Source: Alphaproteobacteria bacterium
GTDB taxonomy: Bacteria > Pseudomonadota > Alphaproteobacteria > Rhizobiales > Xanthobacteraceae
Length of the DNA: 64,000 nt
NCBI GenBank assembly: GCA_037200445.1
Contig: JBBCGH010000001.1
Location: forward strand, 4,709,162-4,773,161
Direction: 5' to 3'
In this document: in pieces, positions 1 to 8,758 of the stretch
Numbering within the stretch: position 1 is the stretch's first letter
How the letters are laid out: each line of letters starts with the position of its first letter
The notes under the pieces: model-generated
Database searches by the model: none
What the model was told of the DNA's origin: nothing
Seen by the model: only the letters and a program-made list of their open reading frames with translations
Position numbers and translations under genes: made by a program

Positions 1-66
1 CCGTCCGCGAAGGAAACACCGTTCAGTAAGCCATCCGTTTGCGAGTGACCTCCGCAAACCACCCTT

Positions 67-95
67 CGGGCGCCCCTTGGGCGCCCGATTTTTTT
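67..95 (+). terminator. Rho-independent terminator of an upstream gene
   Basis: A perfect 9-bp GC stem (67-75 with 79-87) with a 3-nt loop is followed by seven consecutive T (89-95). It would end a transcript entering from the left. A reading frame ending in TAA at 27-29 could be the tail of that gene, but too little of it is present to identify. Confidence 0.85.
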
Positions 96-230
96 GGGGC
101 TGGGGCGAGGGGGACCGTAAGAACCCTGACTTGCTAGGCACGCCCTATCGCCGCTAGGTTTGCCCCAGCATTTTCTGCGCGTAGCCGCCCTGAAGAAGCG
201 AAGCGCAGGGGCGCCTAGGGGAGCCTGAAT

Positions 231-416
231 ATGGCCGACTTTTCTTTGACGACCGGTCCCGACACGATCAACGGGACCGGCGCCGACGACACGGTGAATG
301 GGACAGCGGCGACGCTCAACGCGGGCGATCGCCTGACGGGTGGTGCGGGCACTGACGGCAGCGGCACCTCTCGCATCGGTCGGCTGGCGATCTTCACCGG
401 GTTCGAGGCCATCTAG
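231..416 (+). pseudogene. Fragment of RTX-like repeat protein N-terminus
   Basis: The 61-residue product begins MADFSLTTGPDTINGTGADD and contains DRLTGGAGTD, the kind of Gly/Asp-rich segment found at the start of large secreted RTX (haemolysin-type calcium-binding) proteins. Such proteins normally continue through a segment ending in a motif like FTGFE and then for hundreds of residues. Here GTDGSGT jumps almost directly to LAIFTGFEAI and a TAG stop, so it reads as an internally deleted remnant. A GGGAG ribosome-binding-like sequence lies upstream of the ATG. The following gene starts 6 bp after the stop in another frame, so the two may once have been one gene. It could also be a genuine small protein. 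Confidence 0.4.
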
Positions 417-421
417 TCCTC

Positions 422-3370
422 ATGAGCGCCGCACCCACACCATCGAGCCCGGGATTCATCGTCAACACCCAGACCGCGGGCGATCAACTGTACGCGCGCA
501 TAGCCGGCCTGGCAGGTGGCGGCTATGTGGTCACCTGGACCGACTACTTGGGCGGAATGCCCGGTGACAACAACCCGTCCGCCATCAAGGCACAAGTCTT
601 CGACGCCAGCGACAACAGGATCGGTACCGAATTTTTCGTCGCCACGACCACTCCGGACAATGCGGGCAACTCCAGTATCGCGAGTCTGAGCAATGGCGGC
701 TTCGTGATCACATGGCAGGACTCGAGCCACACGCTCGGCGATGCCACCGGCCAGAGCGTCGAGGGACAGGTGTTCGACGCGCTGGGCAACAAGGTCGGCA
801 GCGGGTTTCTGGTCAACACCAATACCGCAGGCGACCAGACGGTGCCGCAAGTCACCGGCCTCGCCAACGGCGGTTTTGCGGTCACCTGGACTGACGCGAG
901 CGGCACGTTGGGCGATGCCAGCTTCAGCAGCGTGAAGGCGCAGGTATTCGACAATCTCGGCACCAAGGTCGGGACCGAGTTCCTTGTCAACACGAACACC
1001 CCGGGGGATCAGAATCAGGAGCAGATCTCCGCCCTGACGAACGGAAACTTTGTCGTCACTTGGCGCGATGAGAGCGGCACGCTTGGCGACAGCAGCGGTT
1101 TCAGCGTCAAGGGACAGGTGTTCGATGCGCTCGGCCACAAGGTAGGATCGGAATTCCTGGTCAACACCAATACCTCCGGCGATCAAAGCAAACCCTCCGT
1201 CGCCGGATTGAGCGGTGGGGGATTCGTTGTTGCGTGGGCGGCGGTAGATGCACGCAGCTTGCACGCTCAGTTGTTCGACAGCGCGGGCCACAAGACTGGT
1301 GCCGAGTTCCTGATGTCGAACGGCAACGATACTCCCCTGGGAATCGCAGCCCTGAGCGACGGTGGCTTCGTCGTGTCCGAGGTGAGATCATTTAGGCTTG
1401 GACCTGGAGATACCGGATCGTATGCGGTGCAAGCGTTCGATCCTGCCGGCAACAAGATCGGTTCGGAAATCGGCTCGGGGAGTGATCCGCATGTGGGCGG
1501 ACTGACCAACGACACATTCGTCATTGCCGGTATCAGTGGCGGGTCGTTTGGGGTACAATCGGATATCTCCGCTCAGCATTTCAAGTTTGCACCAAGCCAA
1601 AGTCCGGTCGTCGCCAATCCGATCCCGGACCAGTTCTTCCCGGAAGACACCGGCTGGACTTTCCAGTTTGCCGCGAACACATTCGTTGATCCGGAAGGAG
1701 ACTCCCTCACTTACAGTGCCCAGACGTCCAGCAATGGGCCGCTTCCCGGCTGGTTGACCTTCAATGCTTCGACGCGCACCTTTCGCGGCGCACCGCCGCT
1801 CGACTTCAATGGCACCGTTAGCGTCAAGGTTAACGCCAGCGACGGGCACAGCACCACCTTCGACACCTTCGACCTGACGATAACTCCGGTGAACGATGCG
1901 CCGGTGGCGCAGGACGGCTCGGCGAGCGGCACCGGAGTCATCAACGGCGTGCTGGTGGCGACGGACGCCGACGGCGATCCGTTACTCTACGGTCTCGTCG
2001 CTCAGGCTTCGCACGGCACCGTCGCGGTCAATTCCAACGGCACCTTCACCTATACGCCGAGCGGAGGCTACACCGGCGCCGACAGCTTCACTTACAAGGC
2101 CAGCGATGGCGCGCTCGACAGCAACATCGCAACTGAAAGGCTGAACCCCAATCTTAATCAGCCCCCTAGCATAACATCGAACGGCGGCGGCGACACAGCG
2201 ACAGCATCCATCGCTGAGAACACGACCGCCGTCACAACGGTGGTCGCGACCGATCCCGACGCCGGCACCACACTTGCCTACTCGATATCCGGCGGAGCGG
2301 ATGCGGCGTTGTTTCAGATCAACGCATCAACCGGCGCACTCTCCTTCAAGTCCGCGCCGGATTTCGAGCATCCCGCCGACGCCGACCACAACAACAGCTA
2401 CATCGTTCAGGTCACCGCATCGGATGGGGCGCTATCGGACAATCAGGTCATTACCGCGAATGTGACCGACGTTCCTGAGCCCCCGCACTGGATCGCATCG
2501 AGCGACATGGGCACGCACCCTGCGGGCTACGTGCCGTTTCGGACCGGCGACTTCAATCTCGACGGCACCACCGACATCCTCTGGTACAATTCCTCGACCA
2601 ACGACGTCGACCTGTGGAAGATCTCGAACGGTAAGTGGGCCGGCAGCGTCGACGTCGGCACACACCCGGCCGGATACAATCTGATCGCCCGGGGCGACTA
2701 CAATCACGACGGCAACCTCGACCTGCTCTGGGCCAATCCGACCAGCGGCGACGTCGACATCTGGAAACTCCAGAACGGCCAGTGGACCGGCAGCGCCGAT
2801 GTCGGCACCCATCCGCCCGGCGCGCAGGCGCTCGTCGGCGGCGACTTCAACGGCGACGGCACCAGGGATCTGCTCTGGTACAACGCTTCGAGTAATTCCG
2901 CCGAAGTCTGGATGATCCAGAACGCCCAGTGGGCGGCAAGTGTCGATATCGGCGCGCACCCGGCGGGATGGCAACCGCTCGGGACCGACGACATCGACCA
3001 CGACGGGACCAGCGATGTCGTCTGGTATAACCCGACGACGCGCGACATCGATGTGTGGAAGATATCCAACGGTCACTGGGCCGGCAGCATCGATGTCGGC
3101 ACGCATCCGGCCGGCTATGCGCCGGCCGGCATCGCCGATTTCAACAACGACGGCTCGCCCGACATCCTCTGGTTCAACCCGACGACCGGCGACACTGATC
3201 TCTGGCTCTTGCAGAACGGGCACTGGACCGCGAGCGTCGACCTCGGCACGCACCCGCTCGGCTGGGTGCCGGCCGGCATCGGCGACTTCAATCACGACGG
3301 CAACGCCGACATCCTCTGGCGCGATCCGGTCACCAACCACGTCGAGACGTGGCTGCTGTCGAACGCCTGA
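422..3370 (+). CDS. Large multi-repeat (FG-GAP/VCBS-like, cadherin-like) surface or secreted protein
   Basis: The protein has 982 residues and is entirely modular. Residues ~10-300 hold about five ~60-residue propeller-like repeats built on FLVNTNTxGDQ, GLxNGGFxVTW and GxKVGxEF. Residues ~400-560 resemble the Ig-like and VCBS domains of bacterial surface proteins (PVNDAPVA; GTFTYTPSGGYTGADSFTY). Residues ~575-690 look cadherin-like (SIAENTTAVTTV; FEHPADADHNN). Residues ~696-982 are six 49-residue modules with GDFNxDGTxDILWYN, a calcium-loop-like FG-GAP/VCBS motif. No N-terminal signal peptide or RTX C-terminus is visible, and the start at 422 lacks a good ribosome-binding site, so the true N-terminus may be missing (see the fragment at 231-416). 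Extracellular localisation is inferred from the domain types. The ligand is unknown. Confidence 0.8.
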   Translation: MSAAPTPSSPGFIVNTQTAGDQLYARIAGLAGGGYVVTWTDYLGGMPGDNNPSAIKAQVFDASDNRIGTEFFVATTTPDNAGNSSIASLSNGGFVITWQDSSHTLGDATGQSVEGQVFDALGNKVGSGFLVNTNTAGDQTVPQVTGLANGGFAVTWTDASGTLGDASFSSVKAQVFDNLGTKVGTEFLVNTNTPGDQNQEQISALTNGNFVVTWRDESGTLGDSSGFSVKGQVFDALGHKVGSEFLVNTNTSGDQSKPSVAGLSGGGFVVAWAAVDARSLHAQLFDSAGHKTGAEFLMSNGNDTPLGIAALSDGGFVVSEVRSFRLGPGDTGSYAVQAFDPAGNKIGSEIGSGSDPHVGGLTNDTFVIAGISGGSFGVQSDISAQHFKFAPSQSPVVANPIPDQFFPEDTGWTFQFAANTFVDPEGDSLTYSAQTSSNGPLPGWLTFNASTRTFRGAPPLDFNGTVSVKVNASDGHSTTFDTFDLTITPVNDAPVAQDGSASGTGVINGVLVATDADGDPLLYGLVAQASHGTVAVNSNGTFTYTPSGGYTGADSFTYKASDGALDSNIATERLNPNLNQPPSITSNGGGDTATASIAENTTAVTTVVATDPDAGTTLAYSISGGADAALFQINASTGALSFKSAPDFEHPADADHNNSYIVQVTASDGALSDNQVITANVTDVPEPPHWIASSDMGTHPAGYVPFRTGDFNLDGTTDILWYNSSTNDVDLWKISNGKWAGSVDVGTHPAGYNLIARGDYNHDGNLDLLWANPTSGDVDIWKLQNGQWTGSADVGTHPPGAQALVGGDFNGDGTRDLLWYNASSNSAEVWMIQNAQWAASVDIGAHPAGWQPLGTDDIDHDGTSDVVWYNPTTRDIDVWKISNGHWAGSIDVGTHPAGYAPAGIADFNNDGSPDILWFNPTTGDTDLWLLQNGHWTASVDLGTHPLGWVPAGIGDFNHDGNADILWRDPVTNHVETWLLSNA
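2509..3367 (+). repeat. Six tandem ~147-bp coding repeats (49-residue modules)
   Basis: Each unit encodes G(T/A)HP(A/P/L)G, then GDFNxDG, LW(Y/F)N, DLWKISNG and WAGSVDV. Six units follow each other with slightly diverged sequence. The same module, again in six copies, ends the broken phosphoesterase at 61467-63094 on the other strand, so the two ends of the window carry a shared domain array. Confidence 0.85.
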
Positions 3371-3384
3371 GGGCGCCTTCATCC

Positions 3385-3419
3385 GCGGGGATAACTTCTC
3401 GAAAAAAAGTAATCCCCGC
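3385..3419 (+). terminator. Stem-loop downstream of the repeat protein gene
   Basis: A 12-bp stem (GCGGGGATAACT with AGTAATCCCCGC, one mismatch) lies 15 bp after the stop codon. The loop holds seven A, and there is no T-run after the stem on this strand, so it may be a processing or stabilising hairpin rather than a classical terminator. Confidence 0.35.
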
Positions 3420-3444
3420 TCTCAAAACCTCTCTTATCCTCCTC

Positions 3445-3895
3445 GCACCCTGCTCACCGAGGGGCGCCATCTAGAGGCGTCTTGGTGGTGGAGCAGGCCG
3501 GAGGCGGGCGTGGAGATGCGCGCCCTAATCCGGCGGCAGGTGGCGGAGCGATCCGTGACCTGCTGGCGCGGCGCCCGCGCGCACGGTTCGCAGCCGTGCA
3601 CCCGGGCGGCTTCGGGACCCGCCCTGGGGACAATACGATCCCTGTGCGAGGAGCTCGCTGACGGCCCCGGTTCATCTCGGGACACGCAAGCGCGGCCCGG
3701 AGCTGGGCGAATGCCGAAAGGCATTTGCTAGAGCCGCAGCAGAGCGCCGCGAGGCGCGCCGGCCCGCGTCATGGGCCGGTCATCTCCGGCGATCCGGAGA
3801 TGGATCTGTCGCGAGGCAGATCACCGGGTGCGGCGTTCCGCACCAGCGCCTGTCGGCGCTCTGCTCCCCTCATTTTTGGTAGGGGAGAGGAAACG
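3445..3895 (+). ncRNA. Candidate structured non-coding RNA (serial stem-loops)
   Basis: No convincing protein is encoded between 3371 and 4132. The stretch instead shows a run of short perfect hairpins: CTGCTCACC with GGTGGAGCAG; GCACGGT with GCCGTGC; GCGAATGCC-GAAA-GGCATTTGC (a GNRA tetraloop, about 3709-3729); CCGGCCC with GGGCCGG; ATCTCCGG with CCGGAGAT; GATCTGTC-GCGA-GGCAGATC (another GNRA loop); GGTGCGG with CCGCACC; AGCGCC with GGCGCT; CTCCCCT with AGGGGAG. GCAGAGCGCC (3739-3748) can also pair with GGCGCTCTGC (3855-3864), enclosing five of them as a multibranched fold. It does not match RNase P, tmRNA, SRP or 6S RNA signatures that I know. Strand and ends are uncertain, and GC-rich DNA yields hairpins by chance, so confidence is limited. 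Confidence 0.35.
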
Positions 3896-3955
3896 AATGA
3901 GGGCGGGCTCGGCGCCCCGGATCAAGCCGAGCGGCGCAGCGTTGGCTTAGCCCGT

Positions 3956-4123
3956 GTCATTCCGGCCGAGCCTACAGCGCGTTCACCCGCGTCTGCGACG
4001 CGCTATGGCGAGAGCCGGAATCCATAATCACAGGTCGGGAGAATGGAACACAAACCGCGCGATGCGGACAAACTCGTGGTTATGGATTCCGGTCCCGGCG
4101 CTGACGCGCCGTCCCGGAATGAC
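3956..4123. repeat. REP-pair (BIME-like) palindromic element, copy 1
   Basis: The left arm (3956-4031) starts GTCATTCCGG and ends CCGGAATCCATAATCAC. The right arm (4076-4123) starts GTGGTTATGGATTCCGG and ends CCGGAATGAC, the inverse complement apart from one base. Each arm contains its own internal hairpin. A second copy with the same arm ends lies at 37937-38072. Such intergenic palindromic repeats are typical of Bradyrhizobium/Rhodopseudomonas-type genomes. Confidence 0.85.
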
Positions 4124-4132
4124 CGCGGCGTT

Positions 4133-5005
4133 CTACGGCGTCGCCTGCACGAGCCTGGCGTGGATCACCGGGCCGGTCGGCTGGCCGGTGGGCGAGCCGC
4201 CGAGCGGTTCGAGCGAGATGCCGAAGGTCGCGTTGCTGATGACCGCGGGATCGTAGTCGGAAAGCGCGGCGCGCACGGTGAACTCATCGTTGCCGATCAG
4301 CCCGAGCGAGCGCGGCGCCTGTCCCGGCTGCGCGGCGATCCAGAGCTGGTAGGTCTTGTCGGCCATCTTCTCGGCCGCGACCGGCCGCACCGTGACCATG
4401 CGCTTGTCGACATCGACGGTGAGCAGGAAGGCCGGCGACTGCTCGTCCTTCTGGAACACCGCAACCAGCTGCGCGGGCCGCGGCGCCGGGACTTCGCGCA
4501 CGACTTCCTTGACGACCTCGACCGGCTTCTCGACCACCTGGGTGACCACCTGCACCGGCCGTTGCGGACGCAGCTCGGGCGGCAGCACCTCGGGCTTGTA
4601 TTCGCGCACCAGCACGATGCCGACGAGGCACGCGGCCATCAGGCCGGTGATGGCGGAGAAGCCGCGCCAGCGCTGCATCCGCTGCCGCATGTGAATGATT
4701 TCGGCGCCCGGCGCATCGACGCGTTCGGCCGACACCGGAGACGCCGGCACCTCCGGCAGATGCAGGACGCCGGCCTGGCCTGCACTCGCGAGCCCGGACT
4801 TGATACTCTCCCACACCGGCGCGGGCGGCTCGACCGGAGCGACCAGCGTGGTGAGTTCGCCGAGACGGCGCTCCCAGCGGTGCACCGACGCCGCGAAAGC
4901 CGTATCGACCAGCGTGAGTGCATCGGCCTGCGCGCGCTCCTCCGCATCGAGCGTGCCCAGCACGTACTCGGCCGCAAAGCCGTCCTTGTCCTCTTCCATG
5001 CTCAT
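4133..5005 (-). CDS. Anti-sigma factor, RskA family (single-pass membrane)
   Basis: The 290-residue product has an N-terminal cytoplasmic segment (EYVLGTLDAEER, RWERRLGEL) like the zinc-less anti-sigma domain of RskA proteins. One membrane helix (about residues 160-180, ITGLMAACLVGIVLV) follows, then a Val/Pro/Glu-rich linker and an extracytoplasmic RskA-type domain (TYQLWIAAQPGQAPRSLGLI; FGISLEPLGGSPTGQPTGPV). It is expected to hold its cognate sigma factor inactive at the membrane. Its ATG overlaps the stop of the sigma gene by 4 bp (ATGA), so the pair is translationally coupled. I chose MSMEED rather than the upstream MPRVM for that reason. Confidence 0.9.
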   Translation of the reverse strand: MSMEEDKDGFAAEYVLGTLDAEERAQADALTLVDTAFAASVHRWERRLGELTTLVAPVEPPAPVWESIKSGLASAGQAGVLHLPEVPASPVSAERVDAPGAEIIHMRQRMQRWRGFSAITGLMAACLVGIVLVREYKPEVLPPELRPQRPVQVVTQVVEKPVEVVKEVVREVPAPRPAQLVAVFQKDEQSPAFLLTVDVDKRMVTVRPVAAEKMADKTYQLWIAAQPGQAPRSLGLIGNDEFTVRAALSDYDPAVISNATFGISLEPLGGSPTGQPTGPVIHARLVQATP

Positions 5006-5547
5006 GACCCGAGGCACTCCCGGATCTGCATCAGGCTGCGCCGCAGCCAGGTCTTGATCGTGTTCGCCGGGGCGTCGAACTGGGCGGCGAGCTGGTCCCG
5101 GGAGAGCCCGCTATAATACGCAAGCAGCACCATGCGGCGGCGGTCTTCCTCGAGCTGCCCCAGGCAGGCCAGCAGGCGTTTGAGCTCTTCGGTCATCTCG
5201 CGCCGCGCCAGCGGATTGGGTTCGTCCGCGGCCGCCTCCATCGCCCCTGGCTCGTCCTCGATCGAGACTTCGCCCTTCTTGCGCACGAGATCGAGCGCGC
5301 GGTTGCGGGCGATCGCCACCATCCAGGTGATCGGGGTCGCCAATTTCGGATCGAAACTGCCCGCATTGTGCCAAATCTTGAGGTAGGTCTCCTGGATGAC
5401 CTCGTCGGCGAGGTCGCTCCGCCGCAAGATACGCAGCGCCACGCCATACAGTTTCGCCCGCGTGGCCGCGTACAGGCGCTCGAACGCGGCCTGATCGCCC
5501 TTGGCGACGGCCGCCATCAGCCATACGAGTTCCGCCGACGTGAGCAT
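5002..5547 (-). CDS. ECF-type RNA polymerase sigma factor
   Basis: The 181-residue product has the two ECF regions. Sigma-2 is near residues 18-90 (FERLYAATRAKLYGVALRIL, ADEVIQETYLKIW). Sigma-4 is near residues 120-178 (ACLGQLEEDRRRMVLLAYYSGLSR; APANTIKTWLRRSL, a helix-turn-helix). It directs polymerase to a stress regulon and is paired with the RskA-type anti-sigma factor it overlaps. The start MLTSAELVW has an upstream AGGGGCAGG. An in-frame start 81 bp further upstream would add an Ala/Gln-rich tail unlike the family. The inducing signal cannot be told from the sequence. Confidence 0.9.
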   Translation of the reverse strand: MLTSAELVWLMAAVAKGDQAAFERLYAATRAKLYGVALRILRRSDLADEVIQETYLKIWHNAGSFDPKLATPITWMVAIARNRALDLVRKKGEVSIEDEPGAMEAAADEPNPLARREMTEELKRLLACLGQLEEDRRRMVLLAYYSGLSRDQLAAQFDAPANTIKTWLRRSLMQIRECLGS

Positions 5548-5706
5548 CGCGGACGCCTGCCCCTGCCCTTGTGTCGCGACGATGGCCGCAACGGTGCGCG
5601 AATGCAACCGGCCCGCGACGAGCCGCAACTGCGATCCGATGAATTACGGCCGGGAGGCGCGCGGGGACCGCCCTGCGCCCTAGTTACGGGCGACGGCGGA
5701 GAAGGT

Positions 5707-6123
5707 TTAGACCCGCATCGCCGCGGGCCGCATCGCGCCGATGCGGTCCATCTCGGCCTGGTCGCGCGCGTTGTCGGCGACACGCTCGCGTGCCTGGTCG
5801 CGCTCGTCGAGCAGCTCGACTTTCTTGAGCTCCTCGAAGGCCTCGGCGAGCGCGAGGCGCGCCTCCTCGAGCTGGGTCTTGAGCTCATCGGCCGAGCGTT
5901 TGAGATTGTCGCGGCGGGTGATCGCGGCCTTGGCGTAGGTCGGATAGGCAAAGTGCGTCGGATCGTGGATGCCGGCGCGGTCCTGCTCGGTTGCGATCTC
6001 GCGATCGAGGTCGGCCGCCATGCGGTCGAAGTCCGCGACCATGCTTTCGATTTGCGCAACGCGGCGCCGCTTCTCGTCGACCTGGAATTTGCGCAGGCGA
6101 ATAAGCGTCTCACGCGACTTCAT
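5707..6123 (-). CDS. fliJ: Flagellar export chaperone FliJ
   Basis: The 138-residue product is almost entirely charged alpha-helical coiled coil (KSRETLIRLRKFQVDEKRRR at the start), as in FliJ, which sits inside the FliI hexamer and couples the flagellar type III ATPase to the export gate. It lies directly downstream of fliI on the same strand, the usual order. The start at MKSRETL is preceded by GGGGAG; an upstream in-frame ATG would add 13 unrelated residues. Confidence 0.9.
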   Translation of the reverse strand: MKSRETLIRLRKFQVDEKRRRVAQIESMVADFDRMAADLDREIATEQDRAGIHDPTHFAYPTYAKAAITRRDNLKRSADELKTQLEEARLALAEAFEELKKVELLDERDQARERVADNARDQAEMDRIGAMRPAAMRV

Positions 6124-6210
6124 CGACTCATACTCCCCAGAAGCCTCATCCGGACGCGGCATACACGCGCCTCGTCCGGTCTTCCCGGGGCCAAATGTGG
6201 CAGCACAACG

Positions 6211-7536
6211 TTAGTTTTCGGTTTCCACATTCCCGAGTATCTGTTCGAGCCATCGATACGCTTCGGTAAGACTTGTTGATTCTTCCTTACCTTGCGCCAG
6301 AAGCGCCTCGAGGTGCGGGTGCAGGCGGATCGCCTCGTCGACTTCGGCGCTGGAACCGGCCCGATAGGCGCCGAGCCGGATCAGCTCCTCCATGTCGGCG
6401 TAGGTCGCCATCACCTGCCGGGCGCGGTTGATCACCGGCAGGTACGCGGGGTCGGCGGCCCGCGGCATGGTGCGCGAGACCGACTTGAGCACATTGATCG
6501 CCGGATATCGCCCGCGCTCGGCGATCGCACGCTCCATGACGATGTGGCCGTCGAGGATCGAGCGCACCGCATCGGCGACCGGCTCGTTGTGATCGTCTGC
6601 ATCGACCAGCACCGTGAAGATGCCCGTGATGGTGCCGGCCTCGGTACCTGGCCCGGCGCGCTCGAGCAGGCGCGGCAGCTCGGTGAAGACGGTCGGCGTG
6701 TAACCTTTCGCGGTCGGAGGCTCGCCGGCGGAGAGCCCGATCTCGCGCTGCGCCATTGCAAAACGCGTCACCGAGTCCATCAGCACCAGCACGTCCTTGT
6801 GCTCGTCGCGGAAATACTCCGCGATCGCGAGCGTCAGGTAGGCGGCCTGACGGCGCATCAGCGCCGGTTCGTCGGAGGTCGACACCACGACCACCGAACG
6901 CGCGAGACCCGCTTCGCCGAGATCGTCCTGGAGGAATTCCTGCACCTCGCGGCCGCGTTCGCCGACAAGCCCGATGACCGAAACATCGGCCGCGACGTTG
7001 CGCGCCAGCATCGAGAGCAGCACCGACTTGCCGACGCCCGAGCCCGCGAACACGCCCATGCGCTGGCCGCGGCAGCAGGTGAGGAAGGTGTTGAGCGCGC
7101 GCACGCCGAGATCGAGCGGCGCACCGACGCGGCGGCGCGCATGCGCGGGCGGCGGCGCGTTGCGGAAGGGATAGGGCGAGGGGCCCGCCGGGAGCGGGCC
7201 CTTGCCGTCGATCGGCTCGCCCATCGCGTTCACCACCCGCCCGAGCCAGCCGGACGACGGACGCACCGCAGCAGCAACAGAAGTAACAAGAGCGCGGCAG
7301 CCGCGCCGCACCCCTTCGAGCGGCGCGTAGGGCATCAGCAGGGCGTTCGGCCCGGTGAAGCCGACCACCTCGCACGGGATCGCGCGCGGTCCGCCAGTCT
7401 CGACGATGACGCGGGCCCCGACCGACATCGCGTGGATCGGCCCCGCGACCTCCACCATCAGGCCGCGCACGCCGACCACGCGCCCGTAAATCTCGACCTC
7501 GTCGAGCTCGGCGATCTGCTCGGCCAGCGCCTTCAT
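6211..7536 (-). CDS. fliI: Flagellum-specific ATP synthase FliI
   Basis: The 441-residue product is a full-length FliI, the hexameric ATPase of the flagellar type III export apparatus at the cytoplasmic face of the basal body. An F1-beta-like N-terminal domain is followed by Walker A GSGVGKS (about residue 166), Walker B VLVLMDS and the family signature [18 protein letters not shown]. It is the first gene of fliI-fliJ and is transcribed divergently from ctrA, as in many alphaproteobacteria. It may share the intervening control region. Confidence 0.97.
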   Translation of the reverse strand: MKALAEQIAELDEVEIYGRVVGVRGLMVEVAGPIHAMSVGARVIVETGGPRAIPCEVVGFTGPNALLMPYAPLEGVRRGCRALVTSVAAAVRPSSGWLGRVVNAMGEPIDGKGPLPAGPSPYPFRNAPPPAHARRRVGAPLDLGVRALNTFLTCCRGQRMGVFAGSGVGKSVLLSMLARNVAADVSVIGLVGERGREVQEFLQDDLGEAGLARSVVVVSTSDEPALMRRQAAYLTLAIAEYFRDEHKDVLVLMDSVTRFAMAQREIGLSAGEPPTAKGYTPTVFTELPRLLERAGPGTEAGTITGIFTVLVDADDHNEPVADAVRSILDGHIVMERAIAERGRYPAINVLKSVSRTMPRAADPAYLPVINRARQVMATYADMEELIRLGAYRAGSSAEVDEAIRLHPHLEALLAQGKEESTSLTEAYRWLEQILGNVETEN

Positions 7537-7901
7537 GAATCTCCTGCGATGCGCAGCATCACGGCCGTTCCCTTAACCCCGCATTTACCCGCTTCGTTAA
7601 TGATTGCCTCACCGTCCTTGGGACTAGGGCGTCTCGCCTGCCAGGACGGAGGGGCGAGTCGCGGGAGTCGGTTAACGCTGACTCTTAACGTGGAACGTGA
7701 AGCGGTCAGTGGGAAAAAACCCTGTTCTCTCCAGCATATTACGGCGATTCGGTCGTTGTCGCACAGTAAATGCTTGCGCGGAAGAATCAGGTTTTGTTAA
7801 CCATTGATCCGTAGCGTGCCGAATCATTGTCCCAAGCGTGACGATAAGAGGGCCCTTGTGGCCTGCCGACCTGAGCCCAAGGGGCGTGGAAGGGGACTGG
7901 C
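7537..7901. promoter_or_regulatory. Divergent fliI/ctrA control region with CtrA-like boxes
   Basis: This 365-bp gene-free stretch must hold the promoters of both fliI and ctrA. It is richer in GTTAA/TTAAC words than its surroundings. TTAA-N7-TTTA at 7573-7587, 37 bp from the fliI start, has one mismatch to the CtrA consensus TTAA-N7-TTAA. Two TTAA words at 7672-7675 and 7685-7688 are spaced by nine instead of seven. A further GTTAA is at 7796-7800. CtrA autoregulation is known in Caulobacter; here it is inference. Confidence 0.45.
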
Positions 7902-8603
7902 ATGCGCGTTCTGCTGATTGAAGACGATAGCGCGACCGCGCAATCGATCGAATTGATGCTCAAATCCGAGAGTTTCAACGTCTACACGACCGATCTCGGG
8001 GAAGAAGGCGTCGATCTCGGAAAGCTCTACGACTACGACATCATCCTGCTCGACCTGAACCTGCCGGACATGTCCGGCTACGAGGTCTTGCGGACGTTGC
8101 GCGTTTCCAAGATCAAGACGCCGATCCTGATCCTCTCCGGCCTCGCCGGCATCGAGGACAAGGTGAAGGGTCTCGGCTTCGGCGCCGACGACTACATGAC
8201 CAAGCCGTTTCACAAGGACGAGCTGGTCGCCCGCATCCACGCGATCGTGCGCCGCTCCAAGGGCCATGCGCAGTCCGTCATTCAAACGGGCGATCTGGTC
8301 GTCAACCTCGACACCAAGACCGTCGAGGTGAACGCAGCGCGCGTGCATCTGACCGGCAAGGAATACCAGATGCTGGAGCTCCTCTCGCTCCGCAAGGGCA
8401 CGACGCTGACCAAGGAGATGTTCCTCAACCATCTCTACGGCGGCATGGACGAGCCCGAACTCAAGATCATCGACGTGTTCATCTGCAAGCTGCGCAAGAA
8501 GCTCGCGAACGCCAGCCAGGGGAAGAACTACATCGAGACCGTGTGGGGCCGCGGCTACGTGCTGCGCGAGCCGACCGAGGCCGAAGAGCGAATCCCCGCC
8601 TGA
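7902..8603 (+). CDS. ctrA: Cell-cycle response regulator CtrA
   Basis: The 233-residue OmpR-family regulator has a receiver domain with acidic pocket EDD (8-9) and phospho-acceptor Asp51 (LLDLNLPD), and a C-terminal winged helix ending [11 protein letters not shown]. Length and sequence match alphaproteobacterial CtrA, the master regulator of cell cycle, flagellar and chemotaxis genes. It is phosphorylated through the CckA-ChpT relay; chpT is encoded at 19.2 kb in this window. The start has a good AGGGGA ribosome-binding site and the gene ends at a clear terminator. Confidence 0.98.
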   Translation: MRVLLIEDDSATAQSIELMLKSESFNVYTTDLGEEGVDLGKLYDYDIILLDLNLPDMSGYEVLRTLRVSKIKTPILILSGLAGIEDKVKGLGFGADDYMTKPFHKDELVARIHAIVRRSKGHAQSVIQTGDLVVNLDTKTVEVNAARVHLTGKEYQMLELLSLRKGTTLTKEMFLNHLYGGMDEPELKIIDVFICKLRKKLANASQGKNYIETVWGRGYVLREPTEAEERIPA

Positions 8604-8654
8604 AAGTGCGTCGAGCCGGTTTGGCTCTCTCCTCCCAACTTCGGATTGTTCCGG

Positions 8655-8684
8655 ACCCCGCCAGAAATGGCGGGGTTCTTGTTT
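8655..8684 (+). terminator. Terminator downstream of ctrA
   Basis: An 8-bp stem ACCCCGCC/GGCGGGGT (8655-8662 with 8669-8676) with a 6-nt loop is followed by a T-rich tail (TCTTGTTT). Confidence 0.85.
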
Positions 8685-8758
8685 GTTGACGAACCAACCA
8701 AAACGACAGGTAATGCGTCGGCAAAATCCAGATGCTCTTTTTCGCGGGGGCACCGACC

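Noticed and set aside
413-1291. A 292-codon minus-strand frame opposite the large repeat protein
   Set aside because: Its repetitive pattern mirrors the repeats of the plus-strand gene; the plus strand encodes coherent domains.
2509-3367. Regular ~147-bp repeats considered as a CRISPR-like array
   Set aside because: The units are coding, much longer than CRISPR repeats, diverged at third positions and without unique spacers; no cas genes are present.
3445-3895. Hairpin-rich region as RNase P RNA, tmRNA or 6S RNA
   Set aside because: The conserved core sequences of these RNAs (for example the GAGGAAAGTCCGG segment of RNase P) are not found.
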